A stretch of DNA of 64,000 bases from Bradyrhizobium elkanii USDA 76 (lineage in GTDB: Bacteria; Pseudomonadota; Alphaproteobacteria; Rhizobiales; Xanthobacteraceae). Below are positions 33,104-42,308 of the stretch, piece by piece. Positions within the stretch are counted from its first letter, which is position 1, and each line of letters opens with the position of its first letter. The stretch is taken from assembly GCF_023278185.1 (NCBI RefSeq), contig NZ_CP066356.1, positions 6,502,001-6,566,000 of the forward strand, given 5' to 3'. The position numbers and the translations under genes were made by a program. Under the pieces are notes generated by a model. It was given only the letters and a program-made list of their open reading frames with translations, was not told the origin of the DNA and ran no database searches.

Positions 33104-36100
33104 TCACCACGTATAGCGCATAACGCCCTTGCCGGCGTAAGACTGCGTCACGTTGGAGAATTCGCCCTCGAAGGTCGCGGCGGCCGACCAGCCGTTGCGC
33201 CACCGCAGCTCGGCGGAGGCCGTGGTCAGCACCGAGTCGCTGGCCTGCGCCGCGCCGTTGACCACGAAGGCCGCGCCGGGCAGTGTCTGGAACACCGCAC
33301 CGACGGCGCGGTCCGGATTGAAATCATGCGCCCAGGCGACGCGGCCGCGCAGCGTCACGATGCCGCCGTCAACCGCGAACGACTTGTCGGAGCGCAGGCC
33401 GAGTTCGCTCCTGACGTCGGTGACGCTCTTCGCTGCATAATTCAGCGCGAAGGCGCCGTCGCCGGAGACCACGCTCTCCGCATAGGCCGGCAGCTCGAAG
33501 CTCGTGAACTGGGCCGCCGCGTAAGGCGTCAGCCCGATCCACGGCGTGGCGTAGCGATAGCCGCCCTCGAGCCGGCCCGACCACGCATTGGCATTGAAGT
33601 TGGCGCGCAGGTGATCGGCGCCGGCCGCGGTGACGATGCGGTCGGTGGTGACATCCTGCCAGCCATAGGCGAGCGCAGCACTTAAGTACGCCGCGCCGAC
33701 GCTGTGGCGAACGAACGCGCCGGCCTGGAACAGATCGGAGCGGCCCCAGCCGAGACCGTTGACGCTGAAGCTGGTGGCGCCGCCGGCGAGCGCAAAGCCG
33801 GCAATGGTGTTCGGCGACAAGCGGTAGTCGGCGCCGACCGCGGTGCCATAGAGGCTGCTGCTGGTGTTGTTCGAACCCAGCACCGCATTGCCGCTGGTGG
33901 TCTGCGAGCCGCCATAGCCCGCCGCCCAAACGCTCCAGCGCTGCTCGAAGCTCGGCTGCAGTGGCGGCGCCTTGGTGTAAATCGCGGCCAGCGCATCGCG
34001 CGGCTCGGTCTTGCGCGCCGGATAGGCAAGCGGGGTGCTCTCCTCGGTGAACGGCGTCGCCCCCGCGCCGCCGCCGAGGCCACCATCACGCCCGGCGACG
34101 AACGGATCGGTCAGCAGACCGAGGAACAGGCCCATCGCGTTGAACGTCGCCTGCTGCGAGCCGGCCGCGCCCTCACCCGAAGCCTGCGTCAGGCCGTTCG
34201 GCGACAGTCCGGCGAACACCGCGTTGATACCGCCATTGGCGTTGAAGAAGTTCTGCAGCGTGGTGGCGACGTTCTGCTGATTGACGTTCAGCTTCGACTT
34301 CGCGCCGTAATCGAGCGTGAAGTTCAGATAGGCGTTGCTCGCGTCATAGCCGAGCGTCGCGACGAGGTTCGACGGCAGCCCGGTTGAATCGACACCCGCA
34401 AACGTGCCGCTGCGGCCGCCGGCCGCCGACAGGATGGTGTATTGCTTGGCGATCGTACTGCCGGCGGCGACGCTGACGCCGACCGATCCGGCCAGCGTCG
34501 CGCTGCCGCCCACCTTGGCCAGGGTGGACGCCGTCGAATTGAGCCCGACGAGGTACAGTGCACCGGACTGGAAGGCGAGGTTGCCCGCCACGTTCAGGAA
34601 TGTGCCTGATGTCGCATTGCCGGGCATCAGGATGCCGCCGCTTGCAATCGTCGTGTTGCCGACGGTGCCGATGCCGGCGAGCGCACCGCCGGCATTCACC
34701 GTGGTGAGGCTCGACGAAGCGATCGAGCCGTCGACCTGAAGAATGCCGCCGTTGACCGTCGTGGTGCCGGTATAGCTGTTGACGCCGGACAGCGTCAGGG
34801 TACCGCTGCCGGTCTTCTCGAAATTGGCGGGACCGGTGCGGCCACCGCCGAAGCAGCCACAGATATGGAATGGGTTCAACGGATCGAAGTCGGCAAGCAC
34901 GCCGCTGAGCGCCGTCGAGAGATTATTGCTGCCAACGACGAGGGTGTTGCCTGAGCCGATATAATAGAAGCCGGAGCCTGCGATCGAACCCGCGGTGATG
35001 CGCCCGTCGCCGTTCAGCCCCGTGCTGAGCGAGAAATCGACCAGTCCGGTGCCGTTGGTGATGAACTGTGCGTTGCCGCCGGTCGCGTTGTTGAAGAACT
35101 TGATGGTGCTGCCGGCTTCGGTGATGATGGTGGCATCGCCCGCCGTAGCGAACGCCGTGAAGATGTGTTGGCTGCCGGCCTGGTTGTCGATGGTCGCATT
35201 GCCCGCGGTGGCATAGGCATCGAACTGGAGAACGCTGCCGTCCCGATTGATGATCGTCGCGTTGGCCGCGGTCGGCGCCTCCACCGGGTTGAAACCGCCA
35301 GATCCGAAATAGAGCACGCCGCTGTTGTCGAAGCTGGCGTTTGCCGCCGTGCTGTTCTGGAAAAAGGCGACCTGACCGCCCGCGAGCGTGACGATCGTTG
35401 CGGAAGCCGCGGATGAGGACTCGAAAAACTGCGTCGAACCGCCATTGGTGCCGTTGGTGATGGTGGCCTGCCCCGCATTGGTGTGGCCCAGAAACACCGC
35501 GGCACCGCCGTCGGAGTTGTCGATCACGGCCTTGGCGGCCGTGCTGGTGTCGGAGCCGCCGGGAGGACCAAACGCGTCGCCGAACACCACAGTGCCGCCG
35601 TTGGTGTTGGTGAATCTGGCGTTGCCGGCAGAACTGGTGTCGCGGAAGATCGTGAGCGCACCATTGGTGTTGCTCACGGTGGCATTGCCCGCGGTGCTGC
35701 TGTCGCGAAACTCCGTGATGCCGAAATTCTGGTTGACGATCGTCGCCGTCGACGCCGTGGTGGAATTGTAGAACGTCGTGGTGGCGATCCCGTTGAAGCC
35801 GTCGTTGACGATCTTGGTGATGCCGGCCGTGTTGGCGTTGACGATGTCGAACTTGCCGTCGACCGCGACCTCGCCGACGATCGAGGCGGTGTGGCTGGCG
35901 TTGCCGAGTTGCAACGTCGCGCAATCGCAGATCGTGGTGCCGCCCGTGTAGGTGTTGGTGTCTGTTAGCACTACGCGGCCGAGACCGCCCGAATTGTCCA
36001 GCACCGTCAGCTTGCCGGGGCCGTTGCCGTCGGCGATGTTGCCGGCGATCGTGAGCGTGACGCCATTGGCGTCGATCGCGCTGCCGATGGCCGACGTATT

Positions 36101-37057
36101 GATCTTGAAGTTGTTGCTGAAAGTCAGGTTGCCGAGGCCGTCGGCCTGAAACGAGGCATTGTCGAGCGTGACGCTGCCTGACCCGACCGAGCTGTTGTTG
36201 CCGACGACGACGGTCGTATCGACCACCAGCGTGCCGCCGGAATAGGTGTTGGCGCCGGAGAGCTGTACGTTGGAGAACGCGGACGCCGACGAATCGATCA
36301 GGCGCAGAACCCCGGCGCCGGCGCCGTCGGCGATCACGCCCTGGAGATTGACCTGGGCGCCGTTCGCATCGACCGTGCCGCCGGCCGCATTGACCACGAT
36401 GTTGTTGGCGAAGGCGACGCTCGAGACCGTCGGCGACTGCATCTGGAACGTGCCGCCATTGAGCGTGATGGTGCCGGTGCCGACCGAATCCGCATTCGTC
36501 ACCTGCACGGTGCCGGCCGAGATCAGCGTGCCGCCGGAGTAGCCATTGGTCCCTGCGAGCACCAGCGTGCTGTTGCCGAGCTGGTGCACCATCGCGCCGG
36601 GCGCAAATCCGTCGTTGATGTTGGCGCTGATGGTGATGGTCTGGCCGCTGTTGGCCCGGTTGATCAGGCCGCCGCTCGGCCCCGTCAGGGCGAAGTTAAC
36701 CGGGTTGCCGCTGATCGTGTACGACTGCGAATTGGCGGTGAAGGTCCACGAGTCCAGCAGCATCGGGCCAGCGCCGATCGTGACCGTCGCCGATCCCGTC
36801 GAATCGAAAATGGCGGATTGGGTCGGGAGGATCGGCGGCGCGCCGGGCGACGTCGTCGACCAGTTGGTCGGGAGCTGGTAGTCGGCACTGCTCGTTGTGC
36901 TACCGCTGCCGCCCCAGGTGAAGCTCTGGGCCTGTGCCGAACTGGACGGCAACAGGCTTGCAGCCGCCGAGACGCAGACTGCCGAAGCCAACACACCGCG
37001 AAACTGCCGAGCAAACGAAAAAAAGACCGAACCAAAATGCACGTGAATTGCCCCCAA
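33104..37057 (-). CDS. Autotransporter (type Va secretion) with beta-helix passenger
   Basis: A 1317-residue outer-membrane protein. An extended signal peptide (residues about 1-44, ending SSSAQAQ) precedes a glycine/threonine-rich passenger. Passenger-associated transport repeats are recognisable (for example SGTLTLSGVNSYTGTTTVNGG near 755 and three others in the first 370 residues). Residues about 430-675 form an array of roughly 20-residue units of the form TAxNATIxNxxGxxxxF. The last 280 residues are the beta-barrel (from about SFEQRWSVWAAGYGG), ending in the aromatic RYTW needed for membrane insertion. The start is uncertain: TTG at 37057 or GTG at 37042, the latter with GGGGG 7 bases upstream. 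Confidence 0.92.
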   Translation of the reverse strand: MGAIHVHFGSVFFSFARQFRGVLASAVCVSAAASLLPSSSAQAQSFTWGGSGSTTSSADYQLPTNWSTTSPGAPPILPTQSAIFDSTGSATVTIGAGPMLLDSWTFTANSQSYTISGNPVNFALTGPSGGLINRANSGQTITISANINDGFAPGAMVHQLGNSTLVLAGTNGYSGGTLISAGTVQVTNADSVGTGTITLNGGTFQMQSPTVSSVAFANNIVVNAAGGTVDANGAQVNLQGVIADGAGAGVLRLIDSSASAFSNVQLSGANTYSGGTLVVDTTVVVGNNSSVGSGSVTLDNASFQADGLGNLTFSNNFKINTSAIGSAIDANGVTLTIAGNIADGNGPGKLTVLDNSGGLGRVVLTDTNTYTGGTTICDCATLQLGNASHTASIVGEVAVDGKFDIVNANTAGITKIVNDGFNGIATTTFYNSTTASTATIVNQNFGITEFRDSSTAGNATVSNTNGALTIFRDTSSAGNARFTNTNGGTVVFGDAFGPPGGSDTSTAAKAVIDNSDGGAAVFLGHTNAGQATITNGTNGGSTQFFESSSAASATIVTLAGGQVAFFQNSTAANASFDNSGVLYFGSGGFNPVEAPTAANATIINRDGSVLQFDAYATAGNATIDNQAGSQHIFTAFATAGDATIITEAGSTIKFFNNATGGNAQFITNGTGLVDFSLSTGLNGDGRITAGSIAGSGFYYIGSGNTLVVGSNNLSTALSGVLADFDPLNPFHICGCFGGGRTGPANFEKTGSGTLTLSGVNSYTGTTTVNGGILQVDGSIASSSLTTVNAGGALAGIGTVGNTTIASGGILMPGNATSGTFLNVAGNLAFQSGALYLVGLNSTASTLAKVGGSATLAGSVGVSVAAGSTIAKQYTILSAAGGRSGTFAGVDSTGLPSNLVATLGYDASNAYLNFTLDYGAKSKLNVNQQNVATTLQNFFNANGGINAVFAGLSPNGLTQASGEGAAGSQQATFNAMGLFLGLLTDPFVAGRDGGLGGGAGATPFTEESTPLAYPARKTEPRDALAAIYTKAPPLQPSFEQRWSVWAAGYGGSQTTSGNAVLGSNNTSSSLYGTAVGADYRLSPNTIAGFALAGGATSFSVNGLGWGRSDLFQAGAFVRHSVGAAYLSAALAYGWQDVTTDRIVTAAGADHLRANFNANAWSGRLEGGYRYATPWIGLTPYAAAQFTSFELPAYAESVVSGDGAFALNYAAKSVTDVRSELGLRSDKSFAVDGGIVTLRGRVAWAHDFNPDRAVGAVFQTLPGAAFVVNGAAQASDSVLTTASAELRWRNGWSAAATFEGEFSNVTQSYAGKGVMRYTW
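35035..35770 (-). repeat. Degenerate repeat array in autotransporter passenger
   Basis: About ten units of 20-24 codons with the protein pattern S/T-A-x-N-A-T-I-x-N-x-x-G-x-x-x-x-F. Examples are STAGNATVSNTNGALTIFRD, TSSAGNARFTNTNGGTVVF and ATAGNATIDNQAGSQHIF. This periodicity suits one beta-helix coil per unit. Confidence 0.8.
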
Positions 37058-37233
37058 ACGCTCTACGGCGCTCTTGGGACGAGATTAGCATGCTGCCAAA
37101 CGCGCGATTGTTGATTGTGTCCGAAATCCTTCGATTCAGCTTCCGGAGGTCGAAGTTTCGGCCCCACTGTTGTACACCCGCAACGCTAGCGGAGGCTGGC
37201 CTCGCAACCAGCGCACGATTCTTGGTACTGTGG

Positions 37234-38232
37234 TCAGGCGTTCGGCGACGGCTCGCTGGCCACGGTCAGCAGCTGCGACCGTCGGACGCGCTCGCGATGC
37301 GCGGTGTAGAGGCCCGAGGCGACGATGAAGCCGGCGCCGAGGATGGTCCAGCTGTCGGGCACTTCGCCGAAGATCAGGAAGCCGAGGATGCTGACCCACA
37401 GCAGCTGCGTGTAGGAGAACGGCGCCAGCACCGAGGCATCGCCATAGCGGAATGCCAGCACCACGATCCACTGTCCGACGGTGGACGCAACGCCGATCAG
37501 GATGCCGAACATGATGTCGTGCCAGCTCGGCGTGACCCAGACGAACGGCACCAGCGCGCTGACGATGGCGACGCCGACGATGGACGAATAGGTCATCACG
37601 GTGATCGGGCGCTCGCTGCCGCTCATCATGCGCGTCAGGATCAGCGTGCCGGCCCAGGCCAGCGCCGAGACGAGCGGGAAGATCGCGGCGGGATGGAACG
37701 CGCTGGTGCCCGGCCGCAGGATGATGAACACGCCGGCGAGGCCGACCGCGGTCGCGATCCAGCGTCGCATGCCGACCCTCTCACCGAGGAAAGCGATCGA
37801 CAGCGCGGTGACGAACAGCGGCGAGACGAAGCTGGTGGCCGAGGCTTCGGCGATCGGCAGGAAGCCGAGCCCCGTGATGAAGATCAGCGAGGAACCGAGC
37901 AATGCGGCGCCGCGCAGCACGTGCAGCCCGGGACGGCTGCTGCGCAGCGCGAACAGCGGCGAGCCCGGCAGCATCGCCGGCGTCATGATCATCGCGAACA
38001 CCAGGAAGCGGATCCAGGCGATCTCGATCGAGGGCAGCGTGGAGGAGAGATATTTTGCCGTGACGTCGGAGGTGCCCAGGAACACGGTCGACAGCAGGAT
38101 CAGCGCGATGCCCTTGAACGGCCGGTCGGTGCGGGCGGGCGCCTTGCTTGTCGCTGCGGGCGCGGTCTTTGCGGGCAATGAAAGGGGAACGCTGTCCAGC
38201 CTGGCGGCCACGGCTGCGGGGGGCGGTGTCAC
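37234..38232 (-). CDS. EamA/DMT-superfamily permease
   Basis: A 332-residue inner-membrane protein with ten predicted helices in two EamA repeats (first from IALILLSTVFLGTSDVTAKYL near residue 42, second from ALAWAGTLILTRMMSG near 190). Members export or import small metabolites such as amino acids. I prefer the GTG at 38232, which gives VTPPPAAVAARLD; a TTG at 38301 would add 23 residues. The N-terminal 40 residues are Ala/Pro-rich and cytoplasmic. No partner gene is evident. Confidence 0.87.
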   Translation of the reverse strand: MTPPPAAVAARLDSVPLSLPAKTAPAATSKAPARTDRPFKGIALILLSTVFLGTSDVTAKYLSSTLPSIEIAWIRFLVFAMIMTPAMLPGSPLFALRSSRPGLHVLRGAALLGSSLIFITGLGFLPIAEASATSFVSPLFVTALSIAFLGERVGMRRWIATAVGLAGVFIILRPGTSAFHPAAIFPLVSALAWAGTLILTRMMSGSERPITVMTYSSIVGVAIVSALVPFVWVTPSWHDIMFGILIGVASTVGQWIVVLAFRYGDASVLAPFSYTQLLWVSILGFLIFGEVPDSWTILGAGFIVASGLYTAHRERVRRSQLLTVASEPSPNA

Positions 38233-38411
38233 GGCAATCTCGAAGGCAAAATAAAGGGAATCTGCTGCGCGTACAAAACGCCAATTCCGCCGCAAGAACA
38301 ATGCCCGAAAACGGGACTCCGATATGCACCAGCGCGCGCGACCGCCCGCCGCAGGCTGTGTGCCGCCGCAACTGCAACAGTTTGTTAAGAACTGTGTGAA
38401 GCGGAACGCGC

Positions 38412-39251
38412 TCAGAGCATCGGCAGCGAGCGCGGCTTCGGCCCGCGCGGGAACGCGGCATCGAGCGCGGCAAGTTCCTCGGCGCTGAGCTTGAGCTTGC
38501 CGGCGGCAGCATTCTCCGCCGCGTGGTCCGCGTTCGACGCCTTCGGAATCGCGAGCACTGACGGCAGCCGCGTGAGGAAGCTCAGCGCGACCTGGCGCGG
38601 CGTTGCCTTGTGCGCCTGCGCGATCGATTGCAGCACCGTGCCGGCCTTGCTCGACGGCGCGGGAAAATCATTGTGACCGAACGGCGAGTAGGCGACGACG
38701 GCGACACCGTGCTGCTCGCACCACGGGATCACGGCATGCTCGATGGCGCGCTCCTGCAGATGGTAGAGTACCTGGTTGCAGGCGATCGTGCCCTCACCCG
38801 CGACATCGAGCAGTTCGTCGAGATCCTCGGTGTCGAAATTGCTGACGCCCCAGGCGCGGATCTTGCCGGCCGCGATCAATTCGTCGAACGCCGCGACCGT
38901 CTCTGCAAGCGGAGTGGTTCCGCGCCAGTGCAGCAGATAGCAATCGAGGCGATCGGTCTTCAGCCGCTTCAGCGAGCGCTCGCAAGCGGTGATGGTGCCG
39001 CGTCGCGAGGCGTTGCTCGGCAGGACTTTCGAGACCAGGAACAGCTCGTCGCGGCGGCCTGACATCGCATCTGCGATCACAAGCTCGGCGTCGCCATACA
39101 TCTCGGCGGTGTCGATATGCGTCATGCCGGCATCGATGCCGCGCTTCAGCGCAGCGACGGCCGCCTTGCGGTCACCGCGATCGAGATACCAGGTGCCCTG
39201 CCCGATCACCGAGACCTGCGGGCCGCTGTCGCCGAATTTTTTCGTCTGCAC
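38412..39251 (-). CDS. Aldo/keto reductase
   Basis: A 279-residue NADPH-dependent reductase. The tetrad is visible: Asp and Tyr in HIDTAEMYG (near residues 46-54), Lys in LVSKVLP (near 77) and His in YLLHWRG (near 109). Cofactor-binding GVSNFDTEDL and AIPKASNADH are present. The GTG at 39251 is chosen (protein begins VQTKKFGDSG), with a weak CGAGG site 5 bases upstream; the open frame to 39404 includes repeat DNA. Its substrate is unknown. It resembles YeaE/2,5-diketogluconate reductase-like members. Confidence 0.9.
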   Translation of the reverse strand: MQTKKFGDSGPQVSVIGQGTWYLDRGDRKAAVAALKRGIDAGMTHIDTAEMYGDAELVIADAMSGRRDELFLVSKVLPSNASRRGTITACERSLKRLKTDRLDCYLLHWRGTTPLAETVAAFDELIAAGKIRAWGVSNFDTEDLDELLDVAGEGTIACNQVLYHLQERAIEHAVIPWCEQHGVAVVAYSPFGHNDFPAPSSKAGTVLQSIAQAHKATPRQVALSFLTRLPSVLAIPKASNADHAAENAAAGKLKLSAEELAALDAAFPRGPKPRSLPML

Positions 39252-39325
39252 GATCGCCTCGTTCTGCGTGTTCGCTCTTGTCCCCGCGCAAAGATAGAGG
39301 AAAGAGACGATCGTGTCTCCACAGT

Positions 39326-39446
39326 GTCGTCCCTGCGAACGCAGGGACCCATAACCACAAGAGTCAATTGTAGAGGCCGCTGCGGCCCCAGCGTGTTCCA
39401 ACAACGCGGATTTGGGGTTATGGGTCCCGGCCTTCGCCGGGACGAC
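39326..39446. repeat. Intergenic palindromic repeat, family A (copy 5)
   Basis: Arms 39326-39351 (variant with CCCTGCGAACGCAGGG) and 39421-39446. The paired changes in the left arm keep its own small hairpin intact, which is a compensatory pattern. It lies between the aldo/keto reductase start and the aldehyde dehydrogenase stop. Confidence 0.88.
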
Positions 39447-39527
39447 AGCTGTTATGCGACGCGTTCTCGCGCAATCCCATCAGTGCGGGCCCGCCTACCC
39501 GCCCCCGTTTGACGGCGTTGCGCATCG

Positions 39528-41012
39528 TCAAACGTTGAGGTTCATCCACACCGCCTTCGGCTCGGTAAAGTTATCGAGCGCGGCGGTGCCGTGCTCGCGG
39601 CCGAGGCCGGAATCGCGCTCGCCGCCCCACGGCAACCGCACATCGGTGTAGCCATAGGTGTTGATCCACACCGTGCCGGCGCGGGCCTTTTTGGCGAAGC
39701 GCTGCACGCGGCCCATATCGGCGCTCCAGACGCCGGCGGCGAGGCTGTAGGCGGTGCCGTTGGCGATGCGCAGCGCATCGGCCTCGTCCTTGAACTTGAT
39801 CACGCTGACGACGGGACCAAAAATCTCCTCCTGCGATATGCGCATCTCGTGCGCGACGTTGGCGAACACCGCGGGACTGATGAAATAGCCGCGGTCACCG
39901 ACCCGCGCGCCGCCGGTGGCCAGCAGCGCGCCCTCATGTTTGCCGATCTCGACGTAATCGAGGATCGAGCGCATCTGCTTCTCGGAGATGACCGGCCCGA
40001 GCGCGGTGGCGCGATCTGCGGGATCGCCGACCCGCAACGCCTCGGCGCGGGCGACCAGACGCTCGACCACCTCGTCATAGGCGTTCTCCTGCACCAGCAC
40101 GCGCGAGCCGGCCGAGCAGACCTGCCCGGCGTTGAAGAAGATGCCGGCAGCCGCGGCTTTGGCGGCGGCTTCGAGATTGGCATCGTCGAAGATCACATTG
40201 GCGGACTTGCCGCCGAGCTCGAGCGAGACCCGTTTGAAGTTGCCGGCGGCGCCCTTCATGATGCCGCGGCCGACGCCGGGCGAGCCGGTGAACGTCACCT
40301 TGTCGACATCGGGATGATTGACCAGCGCATCGCCGACGACACGGCCGGGGCCGGTCACGATGTTGAGCACGCCCTTCGGCAACCCGGCCTCGAGCGCGAG
40401 CTCGCCGATCCTGAGCGCCGACAGCGAGGTCAGCTCGGCCGGCTTCATCACCACCGTGCAGCCACAGGCGAGAGCCGGCGCGAGCTTCCACATGCCGATC
40501 ATCAGCGGGAAATTCCACGGCACGATGGCGGCGACCACGCCGACCGGCTCGCGCACCGTATAGGTCAGCGCGTCGTCGCGCGCCGAGACCACATCGCCGC
40601 TGATCTTGTCGGCCCAGCCGGCGTAATAGGTCAGCGTGTCGATGGCCGCCGGAAAATCCTGGCGCAGCACCGCCGATATCGGCTTGCCGGCATCGAGGCT
40701 CTCCAGCGCTGCGATTTCATCGGCGTGCTGTTTCAGCAGCTCGGCCCATCGGAGCAGAATGTGGCCACGCTCGGCCGCGCGCATGGTGCGCCACGGTCCC
40801 TCGAAGGCGCGGCGGGCAGCCGCCACGGCACGGTCGACATCCGCCTCGTTGCCTTCGGCGACGGTCGCGATCACCTGCTCGGTGGCGGGATTGAGCGACG
40901 TGAAGGTGTTTCCGGACAGCGAACGGACGCGAGCGCCGTCGATCAGCAGCAATTCGTCCCTGATGGTCGTCGCGCGGCGGGCGTCACGCTCATAGTCATA
41001 TGCAACAGACAT
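39528..41012 (-). CDS. NAD(P)-dependent aldehyde dehydrogenase (copy 2)
   Basis: A 494-residue enzyme with IVPWNFPLMI (Asn near residue 165), SLELGGKSAN (Glu near 265) and FNAGQVCSAGSRV (Cys near 298). The tail has EEIFGPVVSVIKF and LPWGGERDSGLGREHG, typical of betaine-aldehyde and gamma-aminobutyraldehyde dehydrogenase relatives. The start region has two adjacent ATGs behind AGGAGG; 41012 gives 7-base spacing. A ModE-HTH regulator is divergent. The two aldehyde dehydrogenases of the window are clearly different subfamilies. Confidence 0.92.
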   Translation of the reverse strand: MSVAYDYERDARRATTIRDELLLIDGARVRSLSGNTFTSLNPATEQVIATVAEGNEADVDRAVAAARRAFEGPWRTMRAAERGHILLRWAELLKQHADEIAALESLDAGKPISAVLRQDFPAAIDTLTYYAGWADKISGDVVSARDDALTYTVREPVGVVAAIVPWNFPLMIGMWKLAPALACGCTVVMKPAELTSLSALRIGELALEAGLPKGVLNIVTGPGRVVGDALVNHPDVDKVTFTGSPGVGRGIMKGAAGNFKRVSLELGGKSANVIFDDANLEAAAKAAAAGIFFNAGQVCSAGSRVLVQENAYDEVVERLVARAEALRVGDPADRATALGPVISEKQMRSILDYVEIGKHEGALLATGGARVGDRGYFISPAVFANVAHEMRISQEEIFGPVVSVIKFKDEADALRIANGTAYSLAAGVWSADMGRVQRFAKKARAGTVWINTYGYTDVRLPWGGERDSGLGREHGTAALDNFTEPKAVWMNLNV

Positions 41013-41098
41013 CATATTTCCTCCTCGTGTTGTCACTCAACCTAGGAGGCTTTGATCAGCAGTAAATATGATATCTTGTGCCTATTGGCATGCCAGGA

Positions 41099-41116
41099 TA
41101 TGAAGTCAAATTCATA
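41099..41116. promoter_or_regulatory. Inverted repeat in the divergent promoter gap
   Basis: TATGAA-GTCAAA-TTCATA, a perfect 6-bp inverted repeat 14 bases upstream of the regulator start and about 90 bases from the aldehyde dehydrogenase start. It may be an operator for autoregulation. Confidence 0.45.
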
Positions 41117-41129
41117 ATTGGTGGCCACC

Positions 41130-42215
41130 ATGCTGCAGATCGAGATCGAGACCGTCTGGCGATTCCGGAAGGAGGACAGCCCGCAGACCGCGGTCGTGAT
41201 GCTCGGCATCCTCAACGAGATCAGGAAGACCGGGAAGATCACCAGCGCCGCCAACGACGCGCAGCTGTCCTACCGCCATGTCTGGAACCTGATCGAGCAA
41301 TGGACCGGCTTCTTCGGCGTGCCGCTGGTGGAGACGCAGCGCGGCAAGGGCTCGAAGCTGACGCCCTTCGGCGAGAAGCTGGTGTGGGCCGGCGAGCGCA
41401 TGCAGGCGCGGCTCGGGCTGCAGCTCGAGAACCTCGCGCAGGAACTGGTCACCGAGATCAAGCCGTTTCTCGAGCAGCGGCCGTCGGTGATCCGGGTCCA
41501 TGCCAGCCACGGCTTTGCGGTGTCCAAGCTGCGCGAGTTCCTCGACCGCGCAGGCGGCGTGGGCGTCGATCTGCGCTATGTCAGCAACCAGAACTCGCTG
41601 GTCTCGCTGGCGCAGGGCGCCTGCGATCTCTCCGGCGTGCACCTGCCGCGCGGCGAACTACGCGCGCAAGGCATCAAGGCCTGCCGCGAATGGCTCGATC
41701 CGCGCGAGGACCGCGTCATCAATTTCGTGACGCGCGAGATGGGCCTGATGGTCAAGCGCGGCAACCCGCTGAAGATCACGTCGCTGAAGGACCTGGTCGA
41801 GCGCAAGGCCCGCTTCGTCAACCGCGACCATGATTCCGGCACGCGGCTGCTGTTCGATCAATTGCTGGCGCTGCACAAGATCCCGGAAGGGCGGATCAAC
41901 GGCGCCCAGCACATGGAATTCACCCATGCGGCGGTCGCCGCCTATGTCGCGAGCGGCATGGCGGATGCGAGCTTCGGCGTCGAGGCCGCGGCGCGCCAGT
42001 TCGGGCTCGATTTCATCCGCCTGCTCACGGAAGATTATTTCTTCGTCTGCAGGCGCGCCTTCCTCGAGACCGAGCCGATGCAGCGCGTGCTCGACATCAT
42101 GAAGAGCAGCGAGTTCCACAAGGCGGTGGGCGCCCTTCCCGGCTATGTCGCCTCCAACACCGGCGCCGTCAGCGCCGTGAAGGAGTTTCTCGAGAAGCTG
42201 CATTCGGACCGCTGA
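41130..42215 (+). CDS. One-component regulator: ModE-type HTH fused to periplasmic-binding-protein-like domain
   Basis: A 361-residue protein. Residues about 1-95 have the ModE/LysR-type winged helix pattern (ILNEIRKTGKITSAANDAQLSYRHVWNLIEQWTGFFGVPLVETQRGKGSKLTPFGEKLV). After a helical linker, residues about 115-350 resemble a molybdate/tungstate-type binding protein domain (VIRVHASHGFAVSKLREFL, VNRDHDSGTRLLFDQLL, HAAVAAYVASGMADASFGVEAAA). The protein would sense a small ligand, possibly an oxyanion, and control transcription. It is divergent from the aldehyde dehydrogenase gene. ATG at 41130 is chosen; GTG at 41121 is possible. Confidence 0.82.
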   Translation: MLQIEIETVWRFRKEDSPQTAVVMLGILNEIRKTGKITSAANDAQLSYRHVWNLIEQWTGFFGVPLVETQRGKGSKLTPFGEKLVWAGERMQARLGLQLENLAQELVTEIKPFLEQRPSVIRVHASHGFAVSKLREFLDRAGGVGVDLRYVSNQNSLVSLAQGACDLSGVHLPRGELRAQGIKACREWLDPREDRVINFVTREMGLMVKRGNPLKITSLKDLVERKARFVNRDHDSGTRLLFDQLLALHKIPEGRINGAQHMEFTHAAVAAYVASGMADASFGVEAAARQFGLDFIRLLTEDYFFVCRRAFLETEPMQRVLDIMKSSEFHKAVGALPGYVASNTGAVSAVKEFLEKLHSDR

Positions 42216-42216
42216 T

Positions 42217-42250
42217 CGGCCACACCCGGCGGCGGCCGACCTGGTGGCCG
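42217..42250. terminator. Weak inverted repeat between convergent genes
   Basis: CGGCCAC and GTGGCCG arms separated by 20 bases, directly after the regulator stop. It has no T-run, so its role as terminator is uncertain. Confidence 0.3.
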
Positions 42251-42308
42251 TCGATCCTTCGGGACTCGCGCCAGGTGCGATGACGAGGATCGACAGACAC
42301 GAAGATAT

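Noticed and set aside
9102..39446. Regularly recurring palindromes as a CRISPR array
   Set aside because: Copies are kilobases apart, inverted in pairs and lie in gene gaps; there is no repeat-spacer pattern.
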